A stretch of 64,000 nucleotides of DNA from JANXQG01 sp963804375. GTDB lineage: Bacteria > Planctomycetota > Planctomycetia > Pirellulales > Thermoguttaceae. The notes beneath the pieces were generated by a model, which did no database searches, was not told the origin of the DNA, and saw nothing but the letters and a program-made list of their open reading frames with translations. The stretch is taken from positions 1-64,000 of the forward strand of contig CAWDQE010000004.1 of assembly GCA_963804375.1 (NCBI GenBank), written 5' to 3'. Shown here piece by piece: positions 57,443 to 64,000 of this stretch. Numbering within the stretch: the first letter of the stretch is position 1; the number at the start of each line of letters is the position of its first letter. The translations under genes and the position numbers were made by a program.

Positions 57443-57916
57443 TCACGCGGCTGTGGGTGGGGCGGTGACCGCCGCAACGTCGAGGAGCACGAGCAATTCG
57501 CTCTCCATGCGGTGCACGGCGTGGAACATCGCGCCCTCGGCCCCGCTCAAATTGGCCGGCGGCGGCAGCAGGTCGGCGGTGGACGCCCGCACCACGTCGG
57601 CCATGCGATCGACGAGCAGGCCGATCCGTTCGCCGGCCGTCCGGACAATCACGTTGCGCGCCCGCTTGCCGTGCTCGGTCTTGCCCAGGCCGAGGACCAT
57701 CCGCAGGTCCAACACGGTCACGACTTCGCCGCGGAGGCTCATCACGCCGCAGACGGATTGCGGTGCGCCGGGCACGGGCGTGACGGCGCAGCAGCGGCTG
57801 ATCTCTTCCACTTCGCGGATGGGAATCCCCAAGAGGAGGTCGGCTACGTAAAAAGTCGCCAGTTCAACCTCTGTGGCGGCGGCGAAGATCGGCTGGTTCT
57901 GGGGAGTGCTGGTCAT
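57443..57916 (-). CDS. cheW: Chemotaxis coupling protein CheW
   Basis: CheW links receptors to the CheA kinase. ATG 57916 (GGAGA seven bases upstream) gives 157 residues, one CheW domain: ELATFYVADLLLGIPIREVE, EISRCCAVTPVPGAPQSVCG, VMSLRGEVVTVLDLRMVLGL, RNVIVRTAGERIGLLVDRMA, DVVRASTADLLPPPANLSG and ELLVLLDVAAV. The conserved 'N/S-L-RG-V-V-DLR' core that contacts CheA and the receptor tip is present. It lies 18 bases after cheA and 43 bases before the haem-receptor gene on the same strand. An upstream TTG adding two residues is unlikely. Confidence 0.95.
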   Translation of the reverse strand: MTSTPQNQPIFAAATEVELATFYVADLLLGIPIREVEEISRCCAVTPVPGAPQSVCGVMSLRGEVVTVLDLRMVLGLGKTEHGKRARNVIVRTAGERIGLLVDRMADVVRASTADLLPPPANLSGAEGAMFHAVHRMESELLVLLDVAAVTAPPTAA

Positions 57917-57934
57917 GGGCAATCGTCTCCTCGG

Positions 57935-60331
57935 CTATTGCGGCCGCGCTGTCACCTTCCGCATCGGCGCCGCAGCGGCGGCGGCAAGGGCTTCCTGGTC
58001 AAGCTTGACGCGGGATTCGTTCACCCCCGCCTGGCGCGCCCGTGGCTGGTCTTCTTCGCCGGCCGCGGCCGTCTCCTTGCCGACGACCCAGTCGGGATGG
58101 GCCGCCGCCGTCAGTTCGACGAGATCCAGCAGCCGCGTCGTCTTGCCTTCCATGACCATCGAACCGATGACCCCGGGCTGGCGGAAGAGCGTGGCGTCGA
58201 TCGGGCCGTCGGTGGCGTGGATGTCGATCACTTCGCGAATCAGCAAGCCGACTTCGCGGCCCTCCAGCGTGAAAACGACGACGTGCAGCCAGTTGCTCTC
58301 GGGCATGGAACCGGCGGAAATGAATTCTTCCAACGCCAGCAGGGGCAGCGAGCCGCCGCGGTATTGCAGCACTCGGCTGCCTCCTACGCTGTCGATCTGT
58401 GCGGGGCGAATCCGCTCCAGGCGTGTCACGAGGCGCATGGGAATCGCGAATTGCTCGGCCGGATCGTTGCGGAACAAGAGCAGGTCGTGCACGTCGCCCT
58501 TGACGGCCGTCGCGGCCTCGTGCGCCGTGCCGAGGGCGTCTTCCTCCGGCGCGCGCAAACGGCTGCAAGCCGCAATCCCCGCCGGATCGAGAATCAAGGC
58601 CGCCTGGCCGTCGCCGAGGATCGTCGCTCCGGCGAGGCAGGGACAGTTCCGCATGTGGCGGCCCAACGGCTTGACCACGATCTCCTCGGAATCGTGCAGG
58701 CCGTCGACGACCAGTCCGAAGCGCATGTGTCCGGCCTCGGCGACCACGATGTTCTGCGCCGCGTCCTGCGGCGTCGCCGCGGCGGGCGGGGCGAGGCCCA
58801 GGACGCTCTCCAATCGCAGCAGCGGGAGCAGCGTTCCGCGGAGCCGCAGGACTTCCGCGTTTTTCATGCGTTGGATCCGTGTCGCCGCTTCCTTGCGTTT
58901 CACCCGCACCAGCTCGCAGATGCTGGATTGCGGAATCGCATAACGGTTGCCGGCGCTGTGCACGATCAGGCAGGGAATGATCGCCAGCGTCAGCGGCAGC
59001 TTGACGTTCACCGTGGTCCCCCTGCCGATTTCGGTCTCCACCGCCACGCTGCCGCCGATCCGCTCGATGTTCGTCTTGACCACGTCCATGCCGACGCCCC
59101 GGCCGCTGACGCCGGTCACCTTCTCGGCCGTGGAGAAGCCGGGGCGGAAAATCAGGGCCAGGGCCTCGCGCTCGTTCATCGTGCGGGCCTGCTCCGGCGT
59201 GAGCAGTCCGCGGGCGACGGCCTTTTGCTTGAGCCTGGCCAGGTCGATGCCGCCGCCGTCGTCGCTGATGGAGATGTTGACTTTGCCCGCCTGGGGAAAT
59301 GCCCGCAGCACGACCGTGGCCTTTGCCGGCTTGCCGGCGGCCTGCCGCTGCGGCGGCAGCTCGACCCCGTGATCGACGGCATTGCGGACCAGATGCGTAA
59401 GCGGGTCGCTGATGGCCTCGATGATCGACCTGTCGAGTTCCACCTCCGCCCCTTCGATCTTCAATTCGCACTGTTTTCCCAACTGGGCGCTCAGATCGCG
59501 GACCACGCGCGGAAAGCGGTTGAAGACCGTGCCCACGACCTGCATGCGGGCCTGCATGACCGTCTCGTGCAGGTCGGTGGTTACCTGATCGACGCGGGCC
59601 GATACGGCCTCGAGCTTGGTCTGATCTTCGAGTTTCAGCGTTTGCAGCAGTTGGTTGCGCGAAAGGACCAGCTCGCCGGCCAGGGTCATCAGCTTGTCCA
59701 GCAATCCCACGCCGACGCGGATACTCGTGTCGGCCGCAGGGTTTGCGCCGTGCCGCTCCGTGGGGCTTGCGGACTTTGCCTTGGCTTTGGCTTCCGCAGC
59801 TTCCGGGCTTTGCGGTTTCAGGACCGTTTCCGCGGGCCGTGTTTCAAGGGTTTTCTCCGCCGGTGCCCTGTCTGCAACTTGTGCTTTGCCAGGCGATTCC
59901 CGCGCAGGCGATTGCGGCGCGGAAGACGTCGCCGCCGGAGAGTCCGCCGCGAGCAGGGCCCCCACGACCTGCTCCAGGGCCGCGAGGTGCCCGCTGATAT
60001 CGGTCTCGTTGGAATGTTCGATATGGTCGATCATCCAGCGGAGCTTGTCGGCCGCTTTGAGCATCGTGTCGATGGCCGGCGAGTCGGCCACGAGCTGCCC
60101 GCTGCGCATCAGGTTCAGGACATTCTCCAGTTCGTGCGCGAGCTTGCCGAGGGTCGCGAAACCCATGAAACCGGCCGCGCCCTTGATGGAGTGCACCGCG
60201 CGGAAGACCTCGTTCACCATCGCCGCATCGGCGCCGGTTTCCTCGATGCCCAGCAACTGGCTTTCGATCTCCGCCAGATGCTCGCGCGATTCATTGACGA
60301 ACTCCGTCACAAGTTCCTGATCTTCGAACAC
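57935..60331 (-). CDS. cheA: Chemotaxis histidine kinase CheA with C-terminal second CheW-like domain
   Basis: From GTG 60331 (TTG 60400 would add 23 unconserved residues; neither has a good Shine-Dalgarno) the kinase has about 798 residues. P1 HPt reads VFRAVHSIKGAAGFMGFATL (phospho-His). An Ala/Pro-rich linker of about 100 residues replaces a recognisable P2. The dimerisation domain is VGVGLLDKLMTLAGELVLSR. P4 has HLVRNAVDHGVELP, ISDDGGGIDLARLKQ, GFSTAEKVTGVSGRGVGMDV and TEIGRGTTVNVKLPLTLAII. P5 (IPCLIVHSAGNRYAIPQSSI) is followed by a second CheW-like domain (FAIPMRLVTRLERIRPAQID, VLQYRGGSLPLLALEEF). It heads the chemosensory operon. The 309 bases to the divergent MshEN-like gene contain no strong promoter that I can name. 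Confidence 0.93.
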   Translation of the reverse strand: MFEDQELVTEFVNESREHLAEIESQLLGIEETGADAAMVNEVFRAVHSIKGAAGFMGFATLGKLAHELENVLNLMRSGQLVADSPAIDTMLKAADKLRWMIDHIEHSNETDISGHLAALEQVVGALLAADSPAATSSAPQSPARESPGKAQVADRAPAEKTLETRPAETVLKPQSPEAAEAKAKAKSASPTERHGANPAADTSIRVGVGLLDKLMTLAGELVLSRNQLLQTLKLEDQTKLEAVSARVDQVTTDLHETVMQARMQVVGTVFNRFPRVVRDLSAQLGKQCELKIEGAEVELDRSIIEAISDPLTHLVRNAVDHGVELPPQRQAAGKPAKATVVLRAFPQAGKVNISISDDGGGIDLARLKQKAVARGLLTPEQARTMNEREALALIFRPGFSTAEKVTGVSGRGVGMDVVKTNIERIGGSVAVETEIGRGTTVNVKLPLTLAIIPCLIVHSAGNRYAIPQSSICELVRVKRKEAATRIQRMKNAEVLRLRGTLLPLLRLESVLGLAPPAAATPQDAAQNIVVAEAGHMRFGLVVDGLHDSEEIVVKPLGRHMRNCPCLAGATILGDGQAALILDPAGIAACSRLRAPEEDALGTAHEAATAVKGDVHDLLLFRNDPAEQFAIPMRLVTRLERIRPAQIDSVGGSRVLQYRGGSLPLLALEEFISAGSMPESNWLHVVVFTLEGREVGLLIREVIDIHATDGPIDATLFRQPGVIGSMVMEGKTTRLLDLVELTAAAHPDWVVGKETAAAGEEDQPRARQAGVNESRVKLDQEALAAAAAAPMRKVTARPQ

Positions 60332-60640
60332 GTGCAGTTGCCATCCGGGATAGGGTTGCCTAAGGCTGCATAAGCTCCTGGGCGAATCGTTCTCCTCCAA
60401 TATAGGTTAAAGTTTGGAAAGCCGCCGATCGGCGGGCTCTCGCCGTCCACGGGTAACGGTTCTGCCGGACGTAGCGAGGGAAAGTGGCTGGGAAAACGCG
60501 ATGGGGCGGAAAGAACTCAGGGCTTGCCGATCGTTGCCGGCCTTCCCGTCGTTTGGCGTCCTATGCTTCTGATGAGTGGGCACGGCGCCGTTTGACGTTA
60601 CCGGGCGCTGGCCGCGCGGAATTCTGCAAAGGATGGGGCA

Positions 60641-61033
60641 ATGTGGTTCGAACTGAACCTGATCAAAAAGGGGCTCGTGTCGATCGATCAAATGCTTTCG
60701 GCCGTCAAGCGGCAGCAATTGAGCCGCGTGCCGATTGGCCGCGTGGCCATCGAACAGGGGAAGATGACGATGTCGCAGGTTTTCCAGGTGCTCCAGGAGC
60801 AGGCGGAAAATCCGAAATCCTTCGGCCGGCTTGCCATCGACATGGACTTCCTGAGCGAGGAAGAGTTGAGCCACCTGCTCCGCATGCAAGGCAACCTGGA
60901 GCAGCCGCTGGGCGAGATTCTCATCGAGATGGGATGTCTCAGTCGCGAGCAGCTCGAAGCGGAAAGCCAGTTATTCCAGCGGCAGATGACGCTGCGTTTC
61001 GAAACCTATGACCGCCAAGAGAATCCCTGCTGA
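60641..61033 (+). CDS. Stand-alone MshEN-like (type II secretion ATPase N-domain-like) protein
   Basis: The 130-residue protein consists almost wholly of four repeats of about 25-30 residues: LIKKGLVSIDQMLSAVKRQQ, IGRVAIEQGKMTMSQVFQVL, FGRLAIDMDFLSEEELSHLL and LGEILIEMGCLSREQLEAES, each ending in Gln. This is the helical pattern (L/F/I)G-xx-(L/V/I)-x-x-G-(L/V/I)-x-x-x-x-L-x-x-x-L-x-x-Q of the GspE/MshE N-terminal domain, which binds cyclic-di-GMP in MshE. The third repeat lacks the Gly (DMDFLS). No ATPase domain follows and no pilus gene is near. Encoded divergently from cheA, it could be a cyclic-di-GMP-responsive adaptor of the chemosensory system (inference). AAGGA lies upstream of the ATG. 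Confidence 0.65.
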   Translation: MWFELNLIKKGLVSIDQMLSAVKRQQLSRVPIGRVAIEQGKMTMSQVFQVLQEQAENPKSFGRLAIDMDFLSEEELSHLLRMQGNLEQPLGEILIEMGCLSREQLEAESQLFQRQMTLRFETYDRQENPC

Positions 61034-61086
61034 GCCAAAACTAACCGAATTCGGGGCCACGGCCGAGACAAGGATGCAACCGTGCC

Positions 61087-61692
61087 TTATCCCGAAGTTC
61101 GCCGTCTCCCCCTTGCGCGTGCCAGTAAACAGAGGATGGCCACGCCAAGAAGGCCAAGCGTAGATGGCTCCGGGGTCTCGTAGAGAGTAACCGTCGGCGT
61201 TCCGAAAGCAGAGGGATTCATATCTCCGATAGTGGGCACCGACCACGTGTACGAGATGGGTGGCATGGAGAACTGCCAGGAGGCGGAATTGCCGTCGTCG
61301 GCGCCTGTCGTCGTGAAGTCTAAAGTGAATTGCCCATACTGGCCGGGACCGATTGACGCCTGGTAGCCTGGGAATGCGGCGAGCTCGGCATACTCGCCCG
61401 CGGCGGCGCCTTGCGGACTAGGGAAATCCGTGGTCGGGATCGGGGCGACCGTAACATTATCGGTATAGGGGTAGCGATTATCGCTTGGATTATAGAACTG
61501 ATAGACGACAGACAGCGGCGTTCCCGCCCGGATCGTCGGGTTGCTTGGGGTAATGGTGTAGAGCTCAGGAGGCGGTGCATCGCCACGGGCGGACGGCGCC
61601 ATCCACAACACGAAAACTAGGACCAAGAGTATCCCGGCGGTGCGAACCGGTGAGCACCCATCCAACGGGCTAGTGGAAGGTGTGTGGATCAT
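61087..61692 (-). CDS. Small secreted PEP-CTERM protein
   Basis: ATG 61692 has AAGGAG seven bases upstream and starts a signal peptide (TAGILLVLVFVLWMAPSARG). The mature part (about 140 residues) is beta-rich: ELYTITPSNPTIRAGTPLSV, VYQFYNPSDNRYPYTDNVTV, GPGQYGQFTLDFTTTGADDG. The C-terminus ETPEPSTLGLLGVAILCLLA with RARGRRR is a clear PEP-CTERM exosortase tripartite tail. Such proteins are exported and sorted to the envelope or extracellular matrix by exosortase, which is not encoded in this window. A near-consensus promoter lies at 61743-61770. The specific role is unknown. It converges with the MshEN-like gene, 53 bases away. Confidence 0.88.
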   Translation of the reverse strand: MIHTPSTSPLDGCSPVRTAGILLVLVFVLWMAPSARGDAPPPELYTITPSNPTIRAGTPLSVVYQFYNPSDNRYPYTDNVTVAPIPTTDFPSPQGAAAGEYAELAAFPGYQASIGPGQYGQFTLDFTTTGADDGNSASWQFSMPPISYTWSVPTIGDMNPSAFGTPTVTLYETPEPSTLGLLGVAILCLLARARGRRRTSG

Positions 61693-61742
61693 GCGCGAAC
61701 TCCTTGATTCTGGCAGCGGGTATCTCAAGGGCCGACATTGTT

Positions 61743-61770
61743 AGTATAATAATATGAGAACCGGTGTCAA
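61743..61770 (-). promoter_or_regulatory. Sigma-70-like promoter of the small PEP-CTERM gene
   Basis: On the minus strand TTGACA (61770-61765), a 16-base AT-rich spacer and TATACT (61748-61743) form a strong promoter match about 50 bases before the start codon at 61692. Confidence 0.7.
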
Positions 61771-61802
61771 GCAATAATGCGAAATCTCAGAAATGTGCGC
61801 AT

Positions 61803-62162
61803 TCAGTTTGTCAACAACCCGGCCGCCAGGGAAGCAGCATTACACACGAACGAAACCATCAGGGATCGCGCCGCACCGATCTTCAGAACGAAGTAGTAGA
61901 AAACGGCCTCCGCGAGAAACACCAGTGATTCGCCGACAACCAGGTACACGGCGTAAGGATGCAGAAAGCGGGTCAACACAAACCAAAGATAAGGCAGCGT
62001 CGTGGCCGAACAATAAATGCCGGCAAAAAGCAGCAGCGCGTTGGAAAGCACCGACCTGGGGATTCTGAAGCAAAGCCGGATGATCAAGAACAGAACCGCG
62101 GTCTCGACGCCGTCGGTTAACAGCAACGCCTTGAGGAACAGGGTTTCGATAGGTACGGTCAC
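61803..62162 (-). CDS. Small integral membrane protein of unknown function
   Basis: A GTG at 62162 starts 119 residues with about four hydrophobic segments: FLKALLLTDGVETAVLFLII, SVLSNALLLFAGIYCSATTL with PYLWFVLTRF, VVGESLVFLAEAVFYYFVLK and SLMVSFVCNAASLAAGLL. A conserved-looking acidic residue lies in segments one and three (ETAV, GESLVFLAEAVFYY). I do not recognise a family. It lies 27 bases after the two-domain esterase gene on the same strand and may be its distal partner, but the function is open. Confidence 0.55.
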   Translation of the reverse strand: MTVPIETLFLKALLLTDGVETAVLFLIIRLCFRIPRSVLSNALLLFAGIYCSATTLPYLWFVLTRFLHPYAVYLVVGESLVFLAEAVFYYFVLKIGAARSLMVSFVCNAASLAAGLLTN

Positions 62163-62189
62163 ATGTCGATCCTATTTTGCTCGATTCTC

Positions 62190-64000
62190 TCATTTCTGGC
62201 CGAGGAGTCCCTGGTGCCGCAGCCAGGCGGTACAAGACTGCGTCCAGGCGGAGCAGGGATGGTCGCTTGAGCGGACGCCGAAATCGTGGGCGGCCGTCGC
62301 ATAAATGTGCAACTCCGCCGGGACGCCGGTCCGCTTCAGCGCCAGGTACGCGACAACGCTGTGGCTAGCGTCACTGATGATATCGGCGCCGCCATGCACG
62401 AGGAAGACCGGAGGCGCTCCGGCCGGGATGTGCAGCCAGGGCGCAAGCTCATCCTTGTCCTTGGCCTTCAGGTAGCCCGGATAGCAGAGGATGGCGAAAT
62501 CGGGCCGGCAACTAGCTTCGTCGATGGCGTCGATCGGTTCGTAAGTCCGCTTCTCGAAACGGGTAGCGGTGGCCAGGGCGAGATGGCCGCCCGCCGAAAA
62601 ACCGATGATGCCGATCCGCTTCGGGTCGATTCCCCACTGCCCGGCCTTGCTCCGCACCAGGCTGACGGCCCGCTGGGCATCCTGGAGCGGGCGGCGGGCA
62701 GGCTCAGTCTTGACCTCATCGGCATGGCGCGGCACCCGGTACTTGAGGATGATGCCGGTCACGCCCTGCGAATTCAGCCAGGCGGCGACCTCCTCGCCTT
62801 CCAGTTGCCAGTATAGGTTCCAATAGCCGCCGCCGGGACAGATCAGCATCGAGGTCCCGGTGTCCTTGTCCTTCGCCGGCCGGCAGATCGTGATCGTCGG
62901 TTTGCTCACGTTGGTCACCATCCTCGTCGGCTCCGTGACCTCGACCTGCTTGTGGTCCAGCGCCGGCGACATGAGGACCTTTTCGGGGCCGATGTTGCCG
63001 GTCTCATCCGGAGCGCGGCCCGGCCAAAGCTCCACGACGAGCGGAGCGCCTTGCGCCGTGTTGGAAGCGCGCGGGGTGGTCCGGCCGCCGCGCCGCAGCC
63101 GCGACTGGAGCATCAGATAATAGGGCGCCGCGCTCAGTCCTCCCCACGTGTCCGGTTTCATGTTCCGCTCGAACTGCTCCTGGATCTCCGCACTGTAGGG
63201 CACCAGCGCATCCCAGTACCGCTTCTCGGCCAGCGCGGTGGCAACCAGGCGCTCGATGTCCTCCCGGTTGAACACCAGCCCGTGCTCGTAGGCGTCGACC
63301 ATGGCGGCGACGTCGATCTGGTAATAGCCGGGGTTGGGATGTACGCCCACCCAGTGCTTGGGCGCGCCGTTGGGCAGGTAGTCCCAGGGCCCGGCCGGCT
63401 GCCAGTAGTTCCAGATCTGGTACGTGCCGCCGGGCTTGAGCTTCAGCCGCGATTTTATCAGTTTGAACCATCGCTCGGCCCGCTCCTTGTAGACCGGCTT
63501 GCCGGTGGCGTCCGACATGGCCAGCAGCCAGCGGGCGACGAGGTTGGCCTTGTTGTCGGGGTGCGAGAAGCCGTTGCCGGGGGCGTTGCGGGTGGCGTAG
63601 CCCGCGGTCCACTTGCCGCCGACCATGGGTACATGGCGCCCGCCGTCGATGCCGAAGGGGAGCACCACGCTGATGCAGCCGCCGTCCTTGGTTTCCCGCC
63701 AGCCGCCGCGTTTGTCCCATTTCTCGTAGATCGCCTCCGCGACCTTGAGGTAGTGGTCGGCCTTGGCCGCGTACTTTTCTTTCAGCGTGGGGTCCTTGCG
63801 GATCTCGGCGGCCAGGAGCACCGCGGCGCGGCTGGCCATCGTCTCGCCCAGCATGCTATCGGCGTTGAAGTCGTCCAGGTTATCGACCTTGGTTCCGGCC
63901 GCCGCGGGACTGGGCCAGCCGACATAGCCGTCCGGCTCCTTCACGGCACGCTTCAGCCACGAGTCGGTCCAGTCCATCAGCATCTCGGCCCACTTGGGAT
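62190..64000 (-). CDS. Two-domain protein: (alpha/alpha)-barrel-like N-domain plus alpha/beta-hydrolase esterase; 5' end outside window
   Basis: The frame is open to the right edge (residues PKWAE precede the first visible Met at 63983), so the true start lies beyond the window. The first approximately 310 residues are Trp/Tyr-rich helices (DNLDDFNADSMLGETMASRA, AEAIYEKWDKRGGWRETKDG, GYATRNAPGNGFSHPDNKAN, GTYQIWNYWQPAGPWDYLPN, YYQIDVAAMVDAYEHGLVFN), like an (alpha/alpha)6-barrel of carbohydrate-active or linked enzymes, family not recognised. The C-terminal part is an alpha/beta hydrolase of the acetyl-esterase type: SMLICPGGGYWNLYWQLEGE (oxyanion region), RIGIIGFSAGGHLALATATR (nucleophile Ser in GFSAGGH), PPVFLVHGGADIISDAS (Asp) and AHDFGVR (His). 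The likely role is deacetylation of plant or algal polysaccharide fragments (inference). Confidence 0.82.
   Translation of the reverse strand, partial: PKWAEMLMDWTDSWLKRAVKEPDGYVGWPSPAAAGTKVDNLDDFNADSMLGETMASRAAVLLAAEIRKDPTLKEKYAAKADHYLKVAEAIYEKWDKRGGWRETKDGGCISVVLPFGIDGGRHVPMVGGKWTAGYATRNAPGNGFSHPDNKANLVARWLLAMSDATGKPVYKERAERWFKLIKSRLKLKPGGTYQIWNYWQPAGPWDYLPNGAPKHWVGVHPNPGYYQIDVAAMVDAYEHGLVFNREDIERLVATALAEKRYWDALVPYSAEIQEQFERNMKPDTWGGLSAAPYYLMLQSRLRRGGRTTPRASNTAQGAPLVVELWPGRAPDETGNIGPEKVLMSPALDHKQVEVTEPTRMVTNVSKPTITICRPAKDKDTGTSMLICPGGGYWNLYWQLEGEEVAAWLNSQGVTGIILKYRVPRHADEVKTEPARRPLQDAQRAVSLVRSKAGQWGIDPKRIGIIGFSAGGHLALATATRFEKRTYEPIDAIDEASCRPDFAILCYPGYLKAKDKDELAPWLHIPAGAPPVFLVHGGADIISDASHSVVAYLALKRTGVPAELHIYATAAHDFGVRSSDHPCSAWTQSCTAWLRHQGLLGQK

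Overview
The window looks like chromosomal DNA of a planctomycete, probably Pirellulales-like. This is inferred from a GC-rich sequence, very large secreted proteins with lamin-tail, CotH and autotransporter-strand repeats, an N-terminal LETRRLLS-type motif, PEP-CTERM sorting tails, an NHL/BatA-like/MoxR operon, a multi-domain chemosensory cluster, and many genes without a clear Shine-Dalgarno sequence. No rRNA, tRNA or CRISPR array was seen.

Layout. 1-7217 (minus) is most of a giant secreted lamin-tail/CotH protein that runs off the left edge. 7218-10500 is a decayed accessory zone: a gene-poor stretch, a miniature CHC2 zinc-finger gene, an IS110-family remnant split by a small palindromic insertion, and fragments of other genes. 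10520-14283 holds selA, a type IV toxin-antitoxin pair (AbiEi/AbiEii) with a palindromic operator, and a small membrane protein. 14690-26183 is an approximately 3,830-residue PEP-CTERM protein of autotransporter-strand repeats with an embedded SGNH-hydrolase domain and two LamG-like domains. It is followed by a Tat-exported GH125 mannosidase. 27713-33006 is a divergent pair: a hybrid histidine kinase and an OPT-family transporter. 33114-38451 holds pepD and the polyphosphate pair ppx-ppk1. 38518-44693 holds a zinc-ribbon membrane protein and an NHL lipoprotein/VWA/MoxR operon. 45120-50416 holds a DUF4058 gene, sufU-sufS and transketolase. 50459-60331 (minus) is a chemosensory cluster reading cheA-cheW-mcp-mcp-cheB-cheR plus a membrane protein, with a stand-alone MshEN-like protein encoded divergently. 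61087-64000 holds a small PEP-CTERM protein, a small membrane protein and a two-domain exported-type esterase that is cut by the right edge.

Two themes cut across the window. First, at least eight otherwise intact genes or gene segments change frame once, several at homopolymer or CG runs. Residual indels in the assembly are the simplest explanation, though true pseudogenes cannot be excluded. Second, short GC-rich dispersed repeats sit both between genes (hairpin-forming inverted repeats at 33033, 36247, 45013, 48032 and 54103) and in frame inside proteins: the CheB linker, the VWA protein, the SufU tail, the NHL signal region and loops of the giant CotH protein. This in-frame repeat colonisation of linkers, loops and termini is the most unusual feature I can support from sequence alone.
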